Origin: DYQY01 sp964643725
Lineage (GTDB): Bacteria > Margulisbacteria > Riflemargulisbacteria > GWF2-35-9 > DYQY01
Direction of reading: 5' to 3'
NCBI GenBank assembly: GCA_964643725.1
Contig: CAZXTL010000006.1
Location: 15,804 to 79,803 of the forward strand
Length of the DNA: 64,000 bases
Notes under the pieces: generated by a model
Database searches by the model: none
The model's input: the letters and a program-made list of their open reading frames with translations, nothing else
Told to the model about the DNA's origin: nothing
Translations under genes and position numbers: made by a program
Part shown: positions 16,172-24,297 of the stretch, one piece after another
Layout of the letters: every line of letters begins with the position of its first letter
Position numbering within the stretch: position 1 is the first letter of the stretch

Positions 16172-16870
16172 TCAAACAATAAGAACTACTCCAGATATAA
16201 TAATTAATACTCCGCATATACGACGAAAGTAAATAATTGCCTTAGAATTTTCTTCCCAATTAAGTATAGTCTGCACCCAATTAATAAATGTTCCAGCAAA
16301 AATAATCACAAATGTATGCCCAAAGGAATAAGCAATCATCATTGCTACTGCAAATACTAAGTTTTTGGTAGCTGTTTGAAATGCTAAAGCAAGTACAGGC
16401 ATCATGAATCCAAACGTACATGGACCTAATGCTAAACCGAATAAAATCCCAAGTATAAATGCCCCTAATAAACTTTGCGACTTTACCTTAGCTTTATAAA
16501 TAGGGACTTCAGGAATTCTAATTAAATCTAACAGAGATAAACCCACAACAATAAAAATTATACCAACTATAATTAAACTTAAACTACCTGTATCACCCAT
16601 CATTCTACCAAGCAAAGAAGTCAAAACACCTAAGGATATCAATGAAATCAGGATACCAAAAGAAAATAATGTTGATAAAGCTAAGGCTCTAAAATGGCTC
16701 ACTTTACCTTTACCATTTATATAACCAATCGCCAATGGAATGCTAGAAAGATGACAAGGACTTAATACCACACTCAAAATTCCCCAACAAAAAGCAGCTA
16801 ATAGAACAATCAATGGATTTTGATATAACATTGCCGTAAGCCAACCAAATATCGAAGTTAATAAATCCAT
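16172..16870 (-). CDS. CcdA-family membrane protein, ArsG-like candidate
   Basis: The 232-residue protein has about six membrane helices and the two conserved Cys motifs of the CcdA/DsbD fold: LSPCHLSSIPLAIGYI near residue 37 and GLALGPCTFGFMMP near 150. CcdA proteins pass electrons from cytoplasmic thioredoxin to the outer face of the membrane. Members found in arsenic operons with a small thioredoxin are annotated as ArsG organoarsenical permeases; size and setting fit that subgroup, from memory only. The start overlaps the stop of the preceding thioredoxin gene (TAATG), so the two are coupled. It is the last gene of the hgc-ars operon. Confidence 0.8.
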   Translation of the reverse strand: MDLLTSIFGWLTAMLYQNPLIVLLAAFCWGILSVVLSPCHLSSIPLAIGYINGKGKVSHFRALALSTLFSFGILISLISLGVLTSLLGRMMGDTGSLSLIIVGIIFIVVGLSLLDLIRIPEVPIYKAKVKSQSLLGAFILGILFGLALGPCTFGFMMPVLALAFQTATKNLVFAVAMMIAYSFGHTFVIIFAGTFINWVQTILNWEENSKAIIYFRRICGVLIIISGVVLIV

Positions 16871-17274
16871 TATTTTACGCCCTGTTGTTCAAGAACTTTA
16901 ACTAATTCTTCGTAAGGGAAAAACCCTTCATGACGATAATATTCCTTTCCTGATGAATCCAAAAAAACCTGAGTTGGAATTACCCTAACTTTATACATCT
17001 GCCCAAAAGGTCGACCAAGAATGCTCCATACATCATAAAAAACTACTTTTACTTGATTGCCATATTTTTCTTCTACTTTCTTCATAATTGGTTGCATCAT
17101 TTGGCAAGGGACACACTTATCTGACCCTAGCTCAATAAAAGTTACTTTTGTTCCTATTTGAGCTACTGACTTACTAATTGATACTATGTCATTTGTTGTT
17201 TTATTTGTGACTGCATACCCAGATATGCTAAATGTAATTATTATTAATAAACTCCATAAAATACTATTTTTCAT
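16870..17274 (-). CDS. Exported thioredoxin-fold protein (CVPC)
   Basis: The 134-residue protein has an N-terminal signal or anchor segment (ILWSLLIIITFSISGYA). A thioredoxin domain follows with the active site SDKCVPCQMM near residue 53 and the cis-proline motif KVRVIPTQVFL near 95. It is expected outside the inner membrane, where it would receive electrons from the CcdA-like protein encoded next, which it overlaps by TAATG. Possible clients are the arsenic and mercury proteins of this operon; that is inference. AGGAGAAG precedes the start. Confidence 0.87.
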   Translation of the reverse strand: MKNSILWSLLIIITFSISGYAVTNKTTNDIVSISKSVAQIGTKVTFIELGSDKCVPCQMMQPIMKKVEEKYGNQVKVVFYDVWSILGRPFGQMYKVRVIPTQVFLDSSGKEYYRHEGFFPYEELVKVLEQQGVK

Positions 17275-17324
17275 TACCTTCTCCTACTATTAAGATACTT
17301 AATTACATATTAACTTACGGTACC

Positions 17325-17876
17325 TTATGATGATATTTTACTAATAAAATTTTTTATTAATGGCGATAAAAATATAATTAAAGGAAATGCCACCATAACT
17401 GCAATAATATAGTTATGTGCCCAAACATTAAAAAATTGAGCAGTAAAACCTACATTAATAGCAGTTATAACAAAAAGCATAATAGCTGGCAATAAAATTG
17501 CCATTAAAAAAGCGTGTAGCAACTGACCTGTTTTTTGAGTAATTTTCATTTGTTTTCTCCTTTTACTTAAAATATTTTCAGATTCTTCATTTACACAGCC
17601 ACATTTAGAATCATAATGGTTGTCTTTACAACATCCGTTATCACTTTCTGAGAGAATTTGAGTAAGTTCATTAATGTTAGGCACTCGACCCGACAAAACA
17701 ACCTTACCGTCTATAACCAAGGCAGGTGTCGACATAACACCATAGCTTATAATGGTTTTAAGATCTTCAACTTTACTTATATCTGCTACTATTCCATTTT
17801 CTTCAACTGTTTTAGTAACTAGAGTTGTTAAGGTCTTACACTTTGGGCACCCTGTTCCTAAAATCTCTACCTTCAT
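17325..17876 (-). CDS. Small thioredoxin fused in frame to DUF2798-like membrane domain
   Basis: Residues 1-78 are a redox-active disulfide protein 2 type mini-thioredoxin: GTGCPKCKTL near residue 7 and MSTPALVIDGKVV near 48. Residues 80-105 are Cys-rich and polar (NGCCKDN, KCGCVNEE). The C-terminal 74 residues form two membrane helices resembling DUF2798. Directly before the Met of that segment (ATG at 17549) is a full ribosome binding site, AAAAGGAGAAAACAA, so the second domain may also be made separately from 17325-17549. The simplest history is two genes joined by loss of a stop codon. GGAGG precedes the first start. The thioredoxin half probably serves arsenate reductase. Confidence 0.8.
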   Translation of the reverse strand: MKVEILGTGCPKCKTLTTLVTKTVEENGIVADISKVEDLKTIISYGVMSTPALVIDGKVVLSGRVPNINELTQILSESDNGCCKDNHYDSKCGCVNEESENILSKRRKQMKITQKTGQLLHAFLMAILLPAIMLFVITAINVGFTAQFFNVWAHNYIIAVMVAFPLIIFLSPLIKNFISKISS

Positions 17877-17897
17877 TATTTACCTCCGCTATATTTA

Positions 17898-18926
17898 TTA
17901 ACTAAGTTGCTCATACCAGCCCTTGGTCTTATTTGCTATTCTAACGAGCATAAGCATCACTGGGACTTCCACCAAAACACCAACAATTGTAGCTAGCACT
18001 ACTGGTGATGATGACCCAAATAAAGATATAGCAACTGCAACTGAAAGCTCAAAGAAATTAGACGCACCAATCATTCCTGCTGGAGCTCCTATATCATGGG
18101 CAAGCCTGATTTTCCTGCTAAACAAATAGGCAATGGCAAAAATAAGAAAAGTTTGAATCGTTAAAGGGATAGCAATCAAAACAATATGTAATGGATTGTT
18201 TATTATTACATCACCTTGAAAAGAAAAAATAATAATCAATGTTAACAATAACCCACTAATTGTAACTTTATTAAATTTAGTTACAAATTGATTATTAAAA
18301 TAATTTATCCCATGCTTTCTAATAACATATATTCTTGTCAAAATACCACCAAATAAGGGAATTACAACAAAAAGAATAACACTTAAAATAAGTGTATCCC
18401 AAGGAATAGTTATACCTCCTATACCAAGCAAAAAAGCAACTATCGGGGTAAAAGCAATGAGAATAATCAGATCATTTGTAGCTACTTGAACAACAGTATA
18501 AGCTGGATTACCTTTAGTTAAATGACTCCAAACAAATACCATTGCAGTACAAGGAGCAGCCCCAAGCAAAATTGCTCCAGCTAAATAATCTTTGGCTAAT
18601 TCTGCTGGAATTAAAGACTTAAAAACTACAAATAGGAAAAAATAAGCTATCCCATACATTGTAAAAGGTTTAATAAGCCAATTTACAACCCACGTTACGT
18701 ATAATCCTTTAGGATTTTTGCCTATATTTTTAATACTGGCGAAATCAACCTTGAGCATCATAGGATAAATCATTAGCCAGATAAGAACCGCTATGGGAAT
18801 AGACACTTTAGCATATTCAAATTGCCCAAGATATAAAGGAATTACTGGTAAGAACTTACCAATAAGCACACCAATAACCATACAGAAAGCAACCCAAACT
18901 GTCAGATATCTTTCAAAAATACTCAT
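17898..18926 (-). CDS. acr3: Arsenite efflux permease, Acr3 family
   Basis: The 342-residue protein has about ten membrane helices. The Acr3 signatures are visible: FLPVIPLYLG near residue 25, PIAVLIWLMIYPMMLKVDF near 43, and LLGAAPCTAMVFVWSHLTKGN near 121 with the conserved Cys of the AAPCTAMVF motif. It exports As(III) by proton antiport in this family. The start overlaps the stop of the ArsC fusion (TAATG). With arsenate reductase just before it, the pair completes arsenate detoxification. It is sixth from the right in a run of seven coupled genes led by hgcA. Confidence 0.93.
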   Translation of the reverse strand: MSIFERYLTVWVAFCMVIGVLIGKFLPVIPLYLGQFEYAKVSIPIAVLIWLMIYPMMLKVDFASIKNIGKNPKGLYVTWVVNWLIKPFTMYGIAYFFLFVVFKSLIPAELAKDYLAGAILLGAAPCTAMVFVWSHLTKGNPAYTVVQVATNDLIILIAFTPIVAFLLGIGGITIPWDTLILSVILFVVIPLFGGILTRIYVIRKHGINYFNNQFVTKFNKVTISGLLLTLIIIFSFQGDVIINNPLHIVLIAIPLTIQTFLIFAIAYLFSRKIRLAHDIGAPAGMIGASNFFELSVAVAISLFGSSSPVVLATIVGVLVEVPVMLMLVRIANKTKGWYEQLS

Positions 18927-19651
18927 TACTTTCCCTCAATCCAAGCTTTTATCTTTTCCTCAATCTCGTCACGAACCTTACGAGTACCAATTAGTTTTTC
19001 TTCATGTGAACCTTGAAAACTAGAAGGGTCGGGAAATCCCCAGTGTAACCGCTCGGTAATTCCTGGGAAAATTGGACATTGTTCACCACTTGCTTCATCG
19101 CAGACAGTTATAACAGAAGTATAGATATTTCCCTTCTTATAAAATTCAAAAACACTTTTGGTAGGGTTATTTGAAATATCAATACCAATTTCTTTCATGA
19201 CCTCAACAACGATAGGATTAAGTTTCCCTGGTTCAAGACCTGCACTCTCAGCAACAATCTCACCGTTACCATACTTATTTACGAACGCTTCTGCCATTTG
19301 ACTACGAGCTGAATTATGAATACAAACAAATAATACTTTTTTCATTTCTTTTCCTCCTTGTTTATACGTACAACAACCACCAGATATCCTGATTTCCTTT
19401 AAGTTAATTAAAGCATCGGCTATCTTCTGATGTGCTGAAGTTAGAATACGAGACACTGTTGTTCGATGAACATTCATTATTTCAGCCACTTCTTCCTGTT
19501 TCATGTTTTCTTGGTCACACATTCTTATGGCTTCGAACTCATCTAAAGAAATATGAACAGTATCATTTTTATCGTTACCTATACATTTGGGAGCAAATAA
19601 TCGTTCTCCAATAATATCACAACAAATGTTTCTTAATTTCTTAGGCCTCAT
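18926..19651 (-). CDS. DUF134 DNA-binding domain fused to thioredoxin-type arsenate reductase
   Basis: I start at the ATG at 19651, which overlaps the hgcB stop (TAATG). Residues 1-102 are a DUF134/UPF0251 domain: RPKKLRN, the segment LDEFEAIRMCD, and a helix-turn-helix (KQEEVAEIMNVHRTTVSRIL). Residues 103-241 are a complete LMW-phosphatase-type ArsC: VCIHNSARSQMAEAF at its start (nucleophile Cys), then VCDEASGEQCP with the two resolving Cys. A perfect ribosome binding site (AAGGAGGAAAAGAA) precedes the internal ATG at 19345, so free ArsC (139 residues) may also be made. No ArsR is present in the operon, so the DUF134 part is the candidate regulator. Confidence 0.87.
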   Translation of the reverse strand: MRPKKLRNICCDIIGERLFAPKCIGNDKNDTVHISLDEFEAIRMCDQENMKQEEVAEIMNVHRTTVSRILTSAHQKIADALINLKEIRISGGCCTYKQGGKEMKKVLFVCIHNSARSQMAEAFVNKYGNGEIVAESAGLEPGKLNPIVVEVMKEIGIDISNNPTKSVFEFYKKGNIYTSVITVCDEASGEQCPIFPGITERLHWGFPDPSSFQGSHEEKLIGTRKVRDEIEEKIKAWIEGK

Positions 19652-19941
19652 TAACAACATCCCCCACCTGAACAGCCACAAGTTGGCTCAGTACCTTTAA
19701 GCGCTCCAAGCATAATTCCAGCCGCACACCCTACCCCAGACTTAACATGTACCGCATCAAAAGCACAGTTCTTCTCACATGCACCACATTCCATACATAA
19801 ATCCTTGTCATTTATAATTGCTGTATTGTCTTGTATACGAAACACATTATGCGGACAAACATTCACACACATTCCACAGCCAGTACACTTCTCCGAATCA
19901 AGTGTTAAGGTCGATACATTTTTTAGATAAATCTGTTTCAT
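19651..19941 (-). CDS. hgcB: Mercury methylation ferredoxin HgcB
   Basis: The 96-residue protein carries two [4Fe-4S] motifs: CTGCGMCVNVCP at residues 19-30 and CMECGACEKNCAFD at 49-62. The second is the HgcB-specific CMECGA form. The tail ends CGCSGGGCC, matching the vicinal Cys pair that HgcB uses to hold Hg(II). HgcB supplies electrons that reduce the corrinoid of HgcA and is required with it for methylmercury formation. It starts 2 nt after the hgcA stop, and its SD (TTGGAGTG) lies in the last hgcA codons. A general ferredoxin is unlikely given the tail and the neighbour. Confidence 0.92.
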   Translation of the reverse strand: MKQIYLKNVSTLTLDSEKCTGCGMCVNVCPHNVFRIQDNTAIINDKDLCMECGACEKNCAFDAVHVKSGVGCAAGIMLGALKGTEPTCGCSGGGCC

Positions 19942-19943
19942 TT

Positions 19944-20903
19944 CTACACTCCAATAAATCTATTAATAATAAAAAGAATTACCCCTATAAGTAAAACCCA
20001 AAACTGCATAGGTACAGCTCTACTCATTTCTTTTTTAACACCTGACCAAGATGTATAGGTTGATGAGCCTGTAAAATTCATTGCTAAAAAAGACGATATT
20101 ACTGTCATAATTATTAGCCAACTAATAAATAACATTACGGTTGATGGAGTTACCAACATAAAAGAAACCAATGTTAAAATTACGCCTACTATTGCACCTT
20201 TTAATGAAAAACTTCTTCCAGGTATAAACGGAAGAAGTGCTGGAGTTATTACGGCACCAGCGAACACTGCAATAGAAAAATAACACAAAACAGTTACAAA
20301 ATTTGAGAATCCGTAAATAGCTGAAAAAATCAAAGCAAGAATCAAAACAGGTATAACCGAATGCACCAATTCAATTGGCGTTAATACTAGTCTATCCCAT
20401 AAAGTAAATTGTACTTCTCGCATCTCTTTGGTAGCTTTAAAATTGTTTTCAAAAAATTCAGGTATATCATCTGCTTTTACAGGACCATAAATAACTTGAA
20501 ATCCAGTAATTTTCTTAACTTCATGAGCAGCAATTCCTACAGCTCCTAATTGTGGAAGAATTACTTTACTATGAACTACTATGTTTTTAAGGTCTGCTGA
20601 TTCTATTTGATGAATCAATTCCTCTGTCCCAAATGTACCCTTACCTGCTGCACACCATACATTTATGCCCTTTGTATCAAGTACAAGTATCCACACCGGA
20701 TAGCCTTTTAATGATTTCCTAAGAATATCAAAGCTAAGCTTATAATTTGCTGTTACTAAAACTGGACTTTCCTCACTCGGTGTCCCAAGAGCATATATTC
20801 CTGGATTAACTTGATAATTGCCTCGGCTGATACCCCAACGCACCTTAAAATTACCAATGTAATCAATAAACGCTAAATTGCTTGATGTTTTCATTATGCT
20901 CAT
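19944..20903 (-). CDS. hgcA: Mercury methylation corrinoid protein HgcA
   Basis: The 319-residue protein has a globular N-terminal half and about five membrane helices from residue 185 on. The diagnostic cap-helix motif NVWCAAGKGTFGT is at 81-93; its Cys84 is the proposed lower ligand of the corrinoid cobalt that carries the methyl group to Hg(II). Flanking text (VLVTANYKLSFD, ILVLDTKG, LGAVGIAAHEVKK) is also HgcA-like. The homologous CdhD of acetyl-CoA synthase lacks this motif and these helices. HgcA moves a methyl group to mercury at the inner face of the membrane. It is the first gene of the operon. An alternative start is the ATG three codons in. Confidence 0.95.
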   Translation of the reverse strand: MSIMKTSSNLAFIDYIGNFKVRWGISRGNYQVNPGIYALGTPSEESPVLVTANYKLSFDILRKSLKGYPVWILVLDTKGINVWCAAGKGTFGTEELIHQIESADLKNIVVHSKVILPQLGAVGIAAHEVKKITGFQVIYGPVKADDIPEFFENNFKATKEMREVQFTLWDRLVLTPIELVHSVIPVLILALIFSAIYGFSNFVTVLCYFSIAVFAGAVITPALLPFIPGRSFSLKGAIVGVILTLVSFMLVTPSTVMLFISWLIIMTVISSFLAMNFTGSSTYTSWSGVKKEMSRAVPMQFWVLLIGVILFIINRFIGV

Positions 20904-20909
20904 ATGTGC

Positions 20910-20937
20910 ATAATACCATAAGTAAATATTATTTCAA
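20910..20937 (-). promoter_or_regulatory. Predicted sigma-70-type promoter of hgcA, possibly leaderless
   Basis: On the minus strand, TTGAAA (20937-20932), a 16-nt spacer and TATTAT (20915-20910) stand before the hgcA ATG at 20903. Counting six bases after the -10 box puts the transcription start at the A of ATG. No SD-like sequence lies before this ATG, consistent with a leaderless message. The 57-nt gap to the upstream lytic transglycosylase gene holds no terminator that I can see. Confidence 0.5.
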
Positions 20938-20960
20938 CTTTATTTATTTCTAAACTATAT

Positions 20961-22766
20961 TTACCTGAAAAATTTGTTTTCCATATATACATCATTAGTA
21001 TATAAATCTCGATAATTCCAATAATTCCTCATAATCACTTTCACATAATTTCTGGTCTCAGTATAAGGGATTGTTTCAACAAACTCCTCTGTACTAAGCT
21101 GAATGTTCTCTGACACCCAAATAGCAGTCCTGTTAGGGCCTGCATTATAACAAGACAATACATATTCAACATTGTTCGGATGTTTTCTAGTCATCTCTGC
21201 ATAATACTTAACACCAAACCTAATGTTTACAGATGGGTTATCAAGATCATACTTATCTAGCCCAAAAAAACGAGCCAATCCACTTGCAGTTGCAGGCATC
21301 AATTGCATTAAGCCACGAGCCTTGCTCTTGGAAATAGCCTTCGCGTTGAATCTACTTTCTTGTCTCATTAACCCTAACAACATATATGGATCTGCTCCAT
21401 ACTTCCCAGACTCACTATTAACCTCTTCCCAATAATAACGTGGATTTGATTTCTCCCAAAAGACTAAAGGCATAGAATCTAATTTCCCTTTATACTGATA
21501 TATCCTCCATACTGTATCACTTATTCCTAATGCATTATAATAGTCTCCTAATTTCTCATACAGCTCGATCATATACAAAGCTAATGGTAGATTATAAGTA
21601 TTCTTTAAATATTTTTGTCTTAAAAAAATCGCTGCAGTATCATCATCTTCGAGTTCCAAAAACAATGCTGCACGAGGACTAACTGCTTTAATATCAATGT
21701 ATGTATTGAATTTATCTGGATTTCTTTTAAATCTTTTTCCTAAATATTGAGCAGAAAGATGACCATAATAAGTCCAAGGGAACTCATTAAAAAGCCTTTG
21801 ATGAATCTCGTGGCGTCTAATCGGGTTAGTTTGGGGCATCAAGGTCATAATAAATAAAGAAGCTGGGCCATATGACTGGTCCAGCTCATCCTTATTGGTA
21901 ATTTCCTTAAAATATTTTTCAGCAGACTCATAATTAGCTGATATAAATAACATCCTTGCTAATTGAAACCTTATTTCATCAGAAGATTCTCTATTTGGGA
22001 ACATTTTAAGAAAAGTAACATAACAATCCTCAGACTCTAAGTATCTATCCTTTATACGATAAAGTGATGCCAGTTCAGGAAGAACCATCGACATTAACTC
22101 AGTATCATTACCATAATCATTTCTTAAAACCTGAAATGCAGCGATACCTTCATCCAAGCCTTGTTGCGTTGATATAAGTTTAGATTTGTTAAACCTTGCT
22201 AGATTAATAAATCCTTTATCTTTCGACTTTATAACATCATCGAAATAACCATATGCGTCTTTATAATCAGAAACTCCTAGCTTAACAGCAGTCATCCCTA
22301 ATAAATAATTAGCTTCTGTCAGTTTATCCTCTGTCTGATAATTTTCTAACCAATAGAGAAAAGCTTTCTTAGTGTCTGCCCACCTGCCTCTAGAATAGTA
22401 AGCCTTAGCTAGCATCCAGATATCAGCTGAATTAAGTTTTGCAAAGTTCTCTTTTGTAAAATAATAGTCAGCTATTTCTGTCTTAAGTCCTGTGGCAAGA
22501 ATAAAATCAGGACACAAAGAAAGCAACTGCTCATAAATGGGGATTGAGTCTTCCCTTGAGGATAATTGTGCATAGTAATATAGAGCAAAGTCTCTAACCT
22601 CCGATGGTTGTTGACTTACATTCTTAAGTAAAATATAACTTTCCATCCTATCTGTTTTGAAAAGTTTCCTTGCTTTTGCATAGTCACTCAAAGTATCTGA
22701 AAACACTAGCGTTATCGAACAAAGAAAAAAAATAAATAAACCTCTACGAAAGTTAATTTTTAACAT
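20961..22766 (-). CDS. Soluble lytic murein transglycosylase with TPR-like superhelix
   Basis: I use the ATG at 22766; a TTG start 8 codons earlier is possible but weak. The 601-residue protein has a signal peptide (RRGLFIFFLCSITLVFS) and about 400 residues of helical repeats. The C-terminal Slt domain follows: LLGLMRQESRFNAKAISKSK with the catalytic Glu of QES near residue 455, GLMQLMPATA, and VLSCYNAGPNRT. This is the Slt70 plan: a doughnut of helices and a lysozyme-like domain that cuts peptidoglycan in the periplasm. It may serve wall turnover or assembly of the flagellum; no neighbour decides. hgcA follows 57 nt downstream. Confidence 0.9.
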   Translation of the reverse strand: MLKINFRRGLFIFFLCSITLVFSDTLSDYAKARKLFKTDRMESYILLKNVSQQPSEVRDFALYYYAQLSSREDSIPIYEQLLSLCPDFILATGLKTEIADYYFTKENFAKLNSADIWMLAKAYYSRGRWADTKKAFLYWLENYQTEDKLTEANYLLGMTAVKLGVSDYKDAYGYFDDVIKSKDKGFINLARFNKSKLISTQQGLDEGIAAFQVLRNDYGNDTELMSMVLPELASLYRIKDRYLESEDCYVTFLKMFPNRESSDEIRFQLARMLFISANYESAEKYFKEITNKDELDQSYGPASLFIMTLMPQTNPIRRHEIHQRLFNEFPWTYYGHLSAQYLGKRFKRNPDKFNTYIDIKAVSPRAALFLELEDDDTAAIFLRQKYLKNTYNLPLALYMIELYEKLGDYYNALGISDTVWRIYQYKGKLDSMPLVFWEKSNPRYYWEEVNSESGKYGADPYMLLGLMRQESRFNAKAISKSKARGLMQLMPATASGLARFFGLDKYDLDNPSVNIRFGVKYYAEMTRKHPNNVEYVLSCYNAGPNRTAIWVSENIQLSTEEFVETIPYTETRNYVKVIMRNYWNYRDLYTNDVYMENKFFR

Positions 22767-22824
22767 AATCTTTATTTTCAACCACAGCAAACTATTTGTC
22801 TAGAAAATAATTCTGCTTATTTCC

Positions 22825-23334
22825 CTAATGCTTTCTGATCGGCATACTTCCTATTTGAGCAGTATACTTCCCACTTGGATCAATATTATATAATCTGCCT
22901 GTAACTAAAGAGAGATCTCTCTTCCTATATCCTCTCTCTGTTAATGTAAAATCAAAACCTTCCATATCCAGATAAAAAGATAAAGCATCTTGATTGGACA
23001 TTAAAGTAATTTTTGTTCCCATCAACGATTCATCATTATTGGCTAGATGAGCCATTAATAAATAAAATAAGGCACTTGATAGTCCTTTGTTTTTAGGATT
23101 TGGTTTTTTGGGACTATTCAAATTAGGAAAAAACTCATCAATATTTATTGTGCCATCTTTCTGAATTAATATGAATAAACTTTTAGAGATGTCCTTTCCT
23201 TCTTTATCCTGTAAAATATAACTATAAATACGCTCTTGACCTGGAGTACCAATACAAACTATTTTATAGGTTGAAAATAATCTTTCGATTAACACAATCA
23301 AGTCTTTTTTTAAGCTTATAATCTTATATATCAT
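22825..23334 (-). CDS. Orphan paralogue pair, second member
   Basis: This 169-residue protein is clearly related to the neighbouring 185-residue one: both start with an M..KIISL helix, and share NKGLSxALFYLLxAHxANN in the middle, then GFDFT, and a LYNID segment near the C-terminus. It has no signal peptide. The order of a KGLS-ALF helix followed by FYLDMEGFDF loosely resembles the cofactor helix and the FYxxxGF strand of GNAT acetyltransferases, but the resemblance is too weak for a call. The pair probably arose by tandem duplication. Confidence 0.55.
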   Translation of the reverse strand: MIYKIISLKKDLIVLIERLFSTYKIVCIGTPGQERIYSYILQDKEGKDISKSLFILIQKDGTINIDEFFPNLNSPKKPNPKNKGLSSALFYLLMAHLANNDESLMGTKITLMSNQDALSFYLDMEGFDFTLTERGYRKRDLSLVTGRLYNIDPSGKYTAQIGSMPIRKH

Positions 23335-23370
23335 TTAACTTTATCGAAAATATATTCGTAAATTTGCATA

Positions 23371-23928
23371 TTAATATTGTCTATTTGCAATTTTCACTAA
23401 ATGCTGACTAGGCAAACTATCATCATCACATATAATATATTTACTATACTCTCCCTTTGTATCAATATTATATAAGTTACCTGAAACGTAATAATTATTT
23501 ACTCCTGACATTAGTCCTATCGTAAAATCAAAACCAGATATTTCATGATAAAACCTAGTATAAACTTTCCACTGAGATTCAAGATTTACAACAGTCCTTT
23601 GATGCAACTTTTCATTATTTGCACAATGAGCTAACAGCAAATAAAACAATGCTCTGGATAAACCTTTATTTAATGGTTGAGGATCTTCTGGTGGATTTAA
23701 TTTAGGATGAAAATTGTATACGTATATTTTATTATTCATGTTCTGTAAAAACAAAGTACCAGAAACCACTTTACCGGATGTGTCATTCTTATCATACAAA
23801 GAATAAGAATAAGAACCCTTTTCTGCGAGCAAACCATTATACCTTATTTCATAGGTGTTTAATAATCTTTGTATATTATCTAATACCCAATTGTTTTCTT
23901 CAATTAAACTAATGATCTTGCATAACAT
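23371..23928 (-). CDS. Orphan paralogue pair, first member
   Basis: The 185-residue protein shares with the next gene the block LNKGLSRALFYLLLAHCANNE (about residue 105), a following SQWKVYTRFYHEISGFDFT segment, and LYNID. The first 30 residues are helical (LIEENNWVLDNIQRLLNTYE). No signal peptide or membrane helix is seen. Function unknown; a diverged GNAT-like fold is possible. The 36-nt gap between the pair suggests one transcript. Base composition is like the neighbours. Confidence 0.55.
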   Translation of the reverse strand: MLCKIISLIEENNWVLDNIQRLLNTYEIRYNGLLAEKGSYSYSLYDKNDTSGKVVSGTLFLQNMNNKIYVYNFHPKLNPPEDPQPLNKGLSRALFYLLLAHCANNEKLHQRTVVNLESQWKVYTRFYHEISGFDFTIGLMSGVNNYYVSGNLYNIDTKGEYSKYIICDDDSLPSQHLVKIANRQY

Positions 23929-24003
23929 CTAAAGTTATCGATACTACTTAGATAAAATTGCATTTTAAAATTACTTTTATTGTAAAGGGGCATCTACCTA
24001 ACA

Positions 24004-24030
24004 AAAAAGGAGGCTTTTGGCCTCCTTTTT
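24004..24030 (-). terminator. Terminator of the ferredoxin gene
   Basis: A perfect 11-bp stem, AAAAAGGAGGC with GCCTCCTTTTT, around a 5-nt loop ends in T-rich sequence on both strands. It lies 24 nt after the ferredoxin stop. Confidence 0.8.
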
Positions 24031-24053
24031 AAAATATAATAATTAATATTAAT

Positions 24054-24224
24054 CTAATCTTCTGAAATAGCATTTACTGGGCAAGTGTCTGAACATGCAC
24101 CACAAGAAATACAACTGGAGTCATCAATAACTCTTTTACCATCTGCTTCAGAGATAGCTTCTACTGGACATGATGAGTCACATGCACCACAATTAATACA
24201 ATCATCGCTGATCTTATAAACCAT
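24054..24224 (-). CDS. Small 2[4Fe-4S] ferredoxin
   Basis: A 56-residue bacterial-type ferredoxin, read directly from the minus strand. The motifs are CINCGACDSSCPVEAI at residues 9-24 and CISCGACSDTCPVNAI at 38-53, the usual near-symmetric halves. The start follows AAAGGAGG. It is a soluble low-potential electron carrier, and a likely partner for the hydrogenase or other oxidoreductases of this anaerobe. It stands alone with its own terminator. Confidence 0.93.
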   Translation of the reverse strand: MVYKISDDCINCGACDSSCPVEAISEADGKRVIDDSSCISCGACSDTCPVNAISED

Positions 24225-24297
24225 TCTTTTTCCTCCTTTAATTATGAATTCAGCAATATGTTACGACCGCTGAATATAATTGTCAATATTCACTACC

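Noticed and set aside
19944..20903. Reading the corrinoid protein as a CdhD/AcsD subunit of the Wood-Ljungdahl pathway
   Set aside because: The NVWCAAGK motif with Cys, five C-terminal membrane helices and the neighbouring CC-tailed ferredoxin are HgcA/HgcB features; no CdhE, AcsB or CODH gene is in view.
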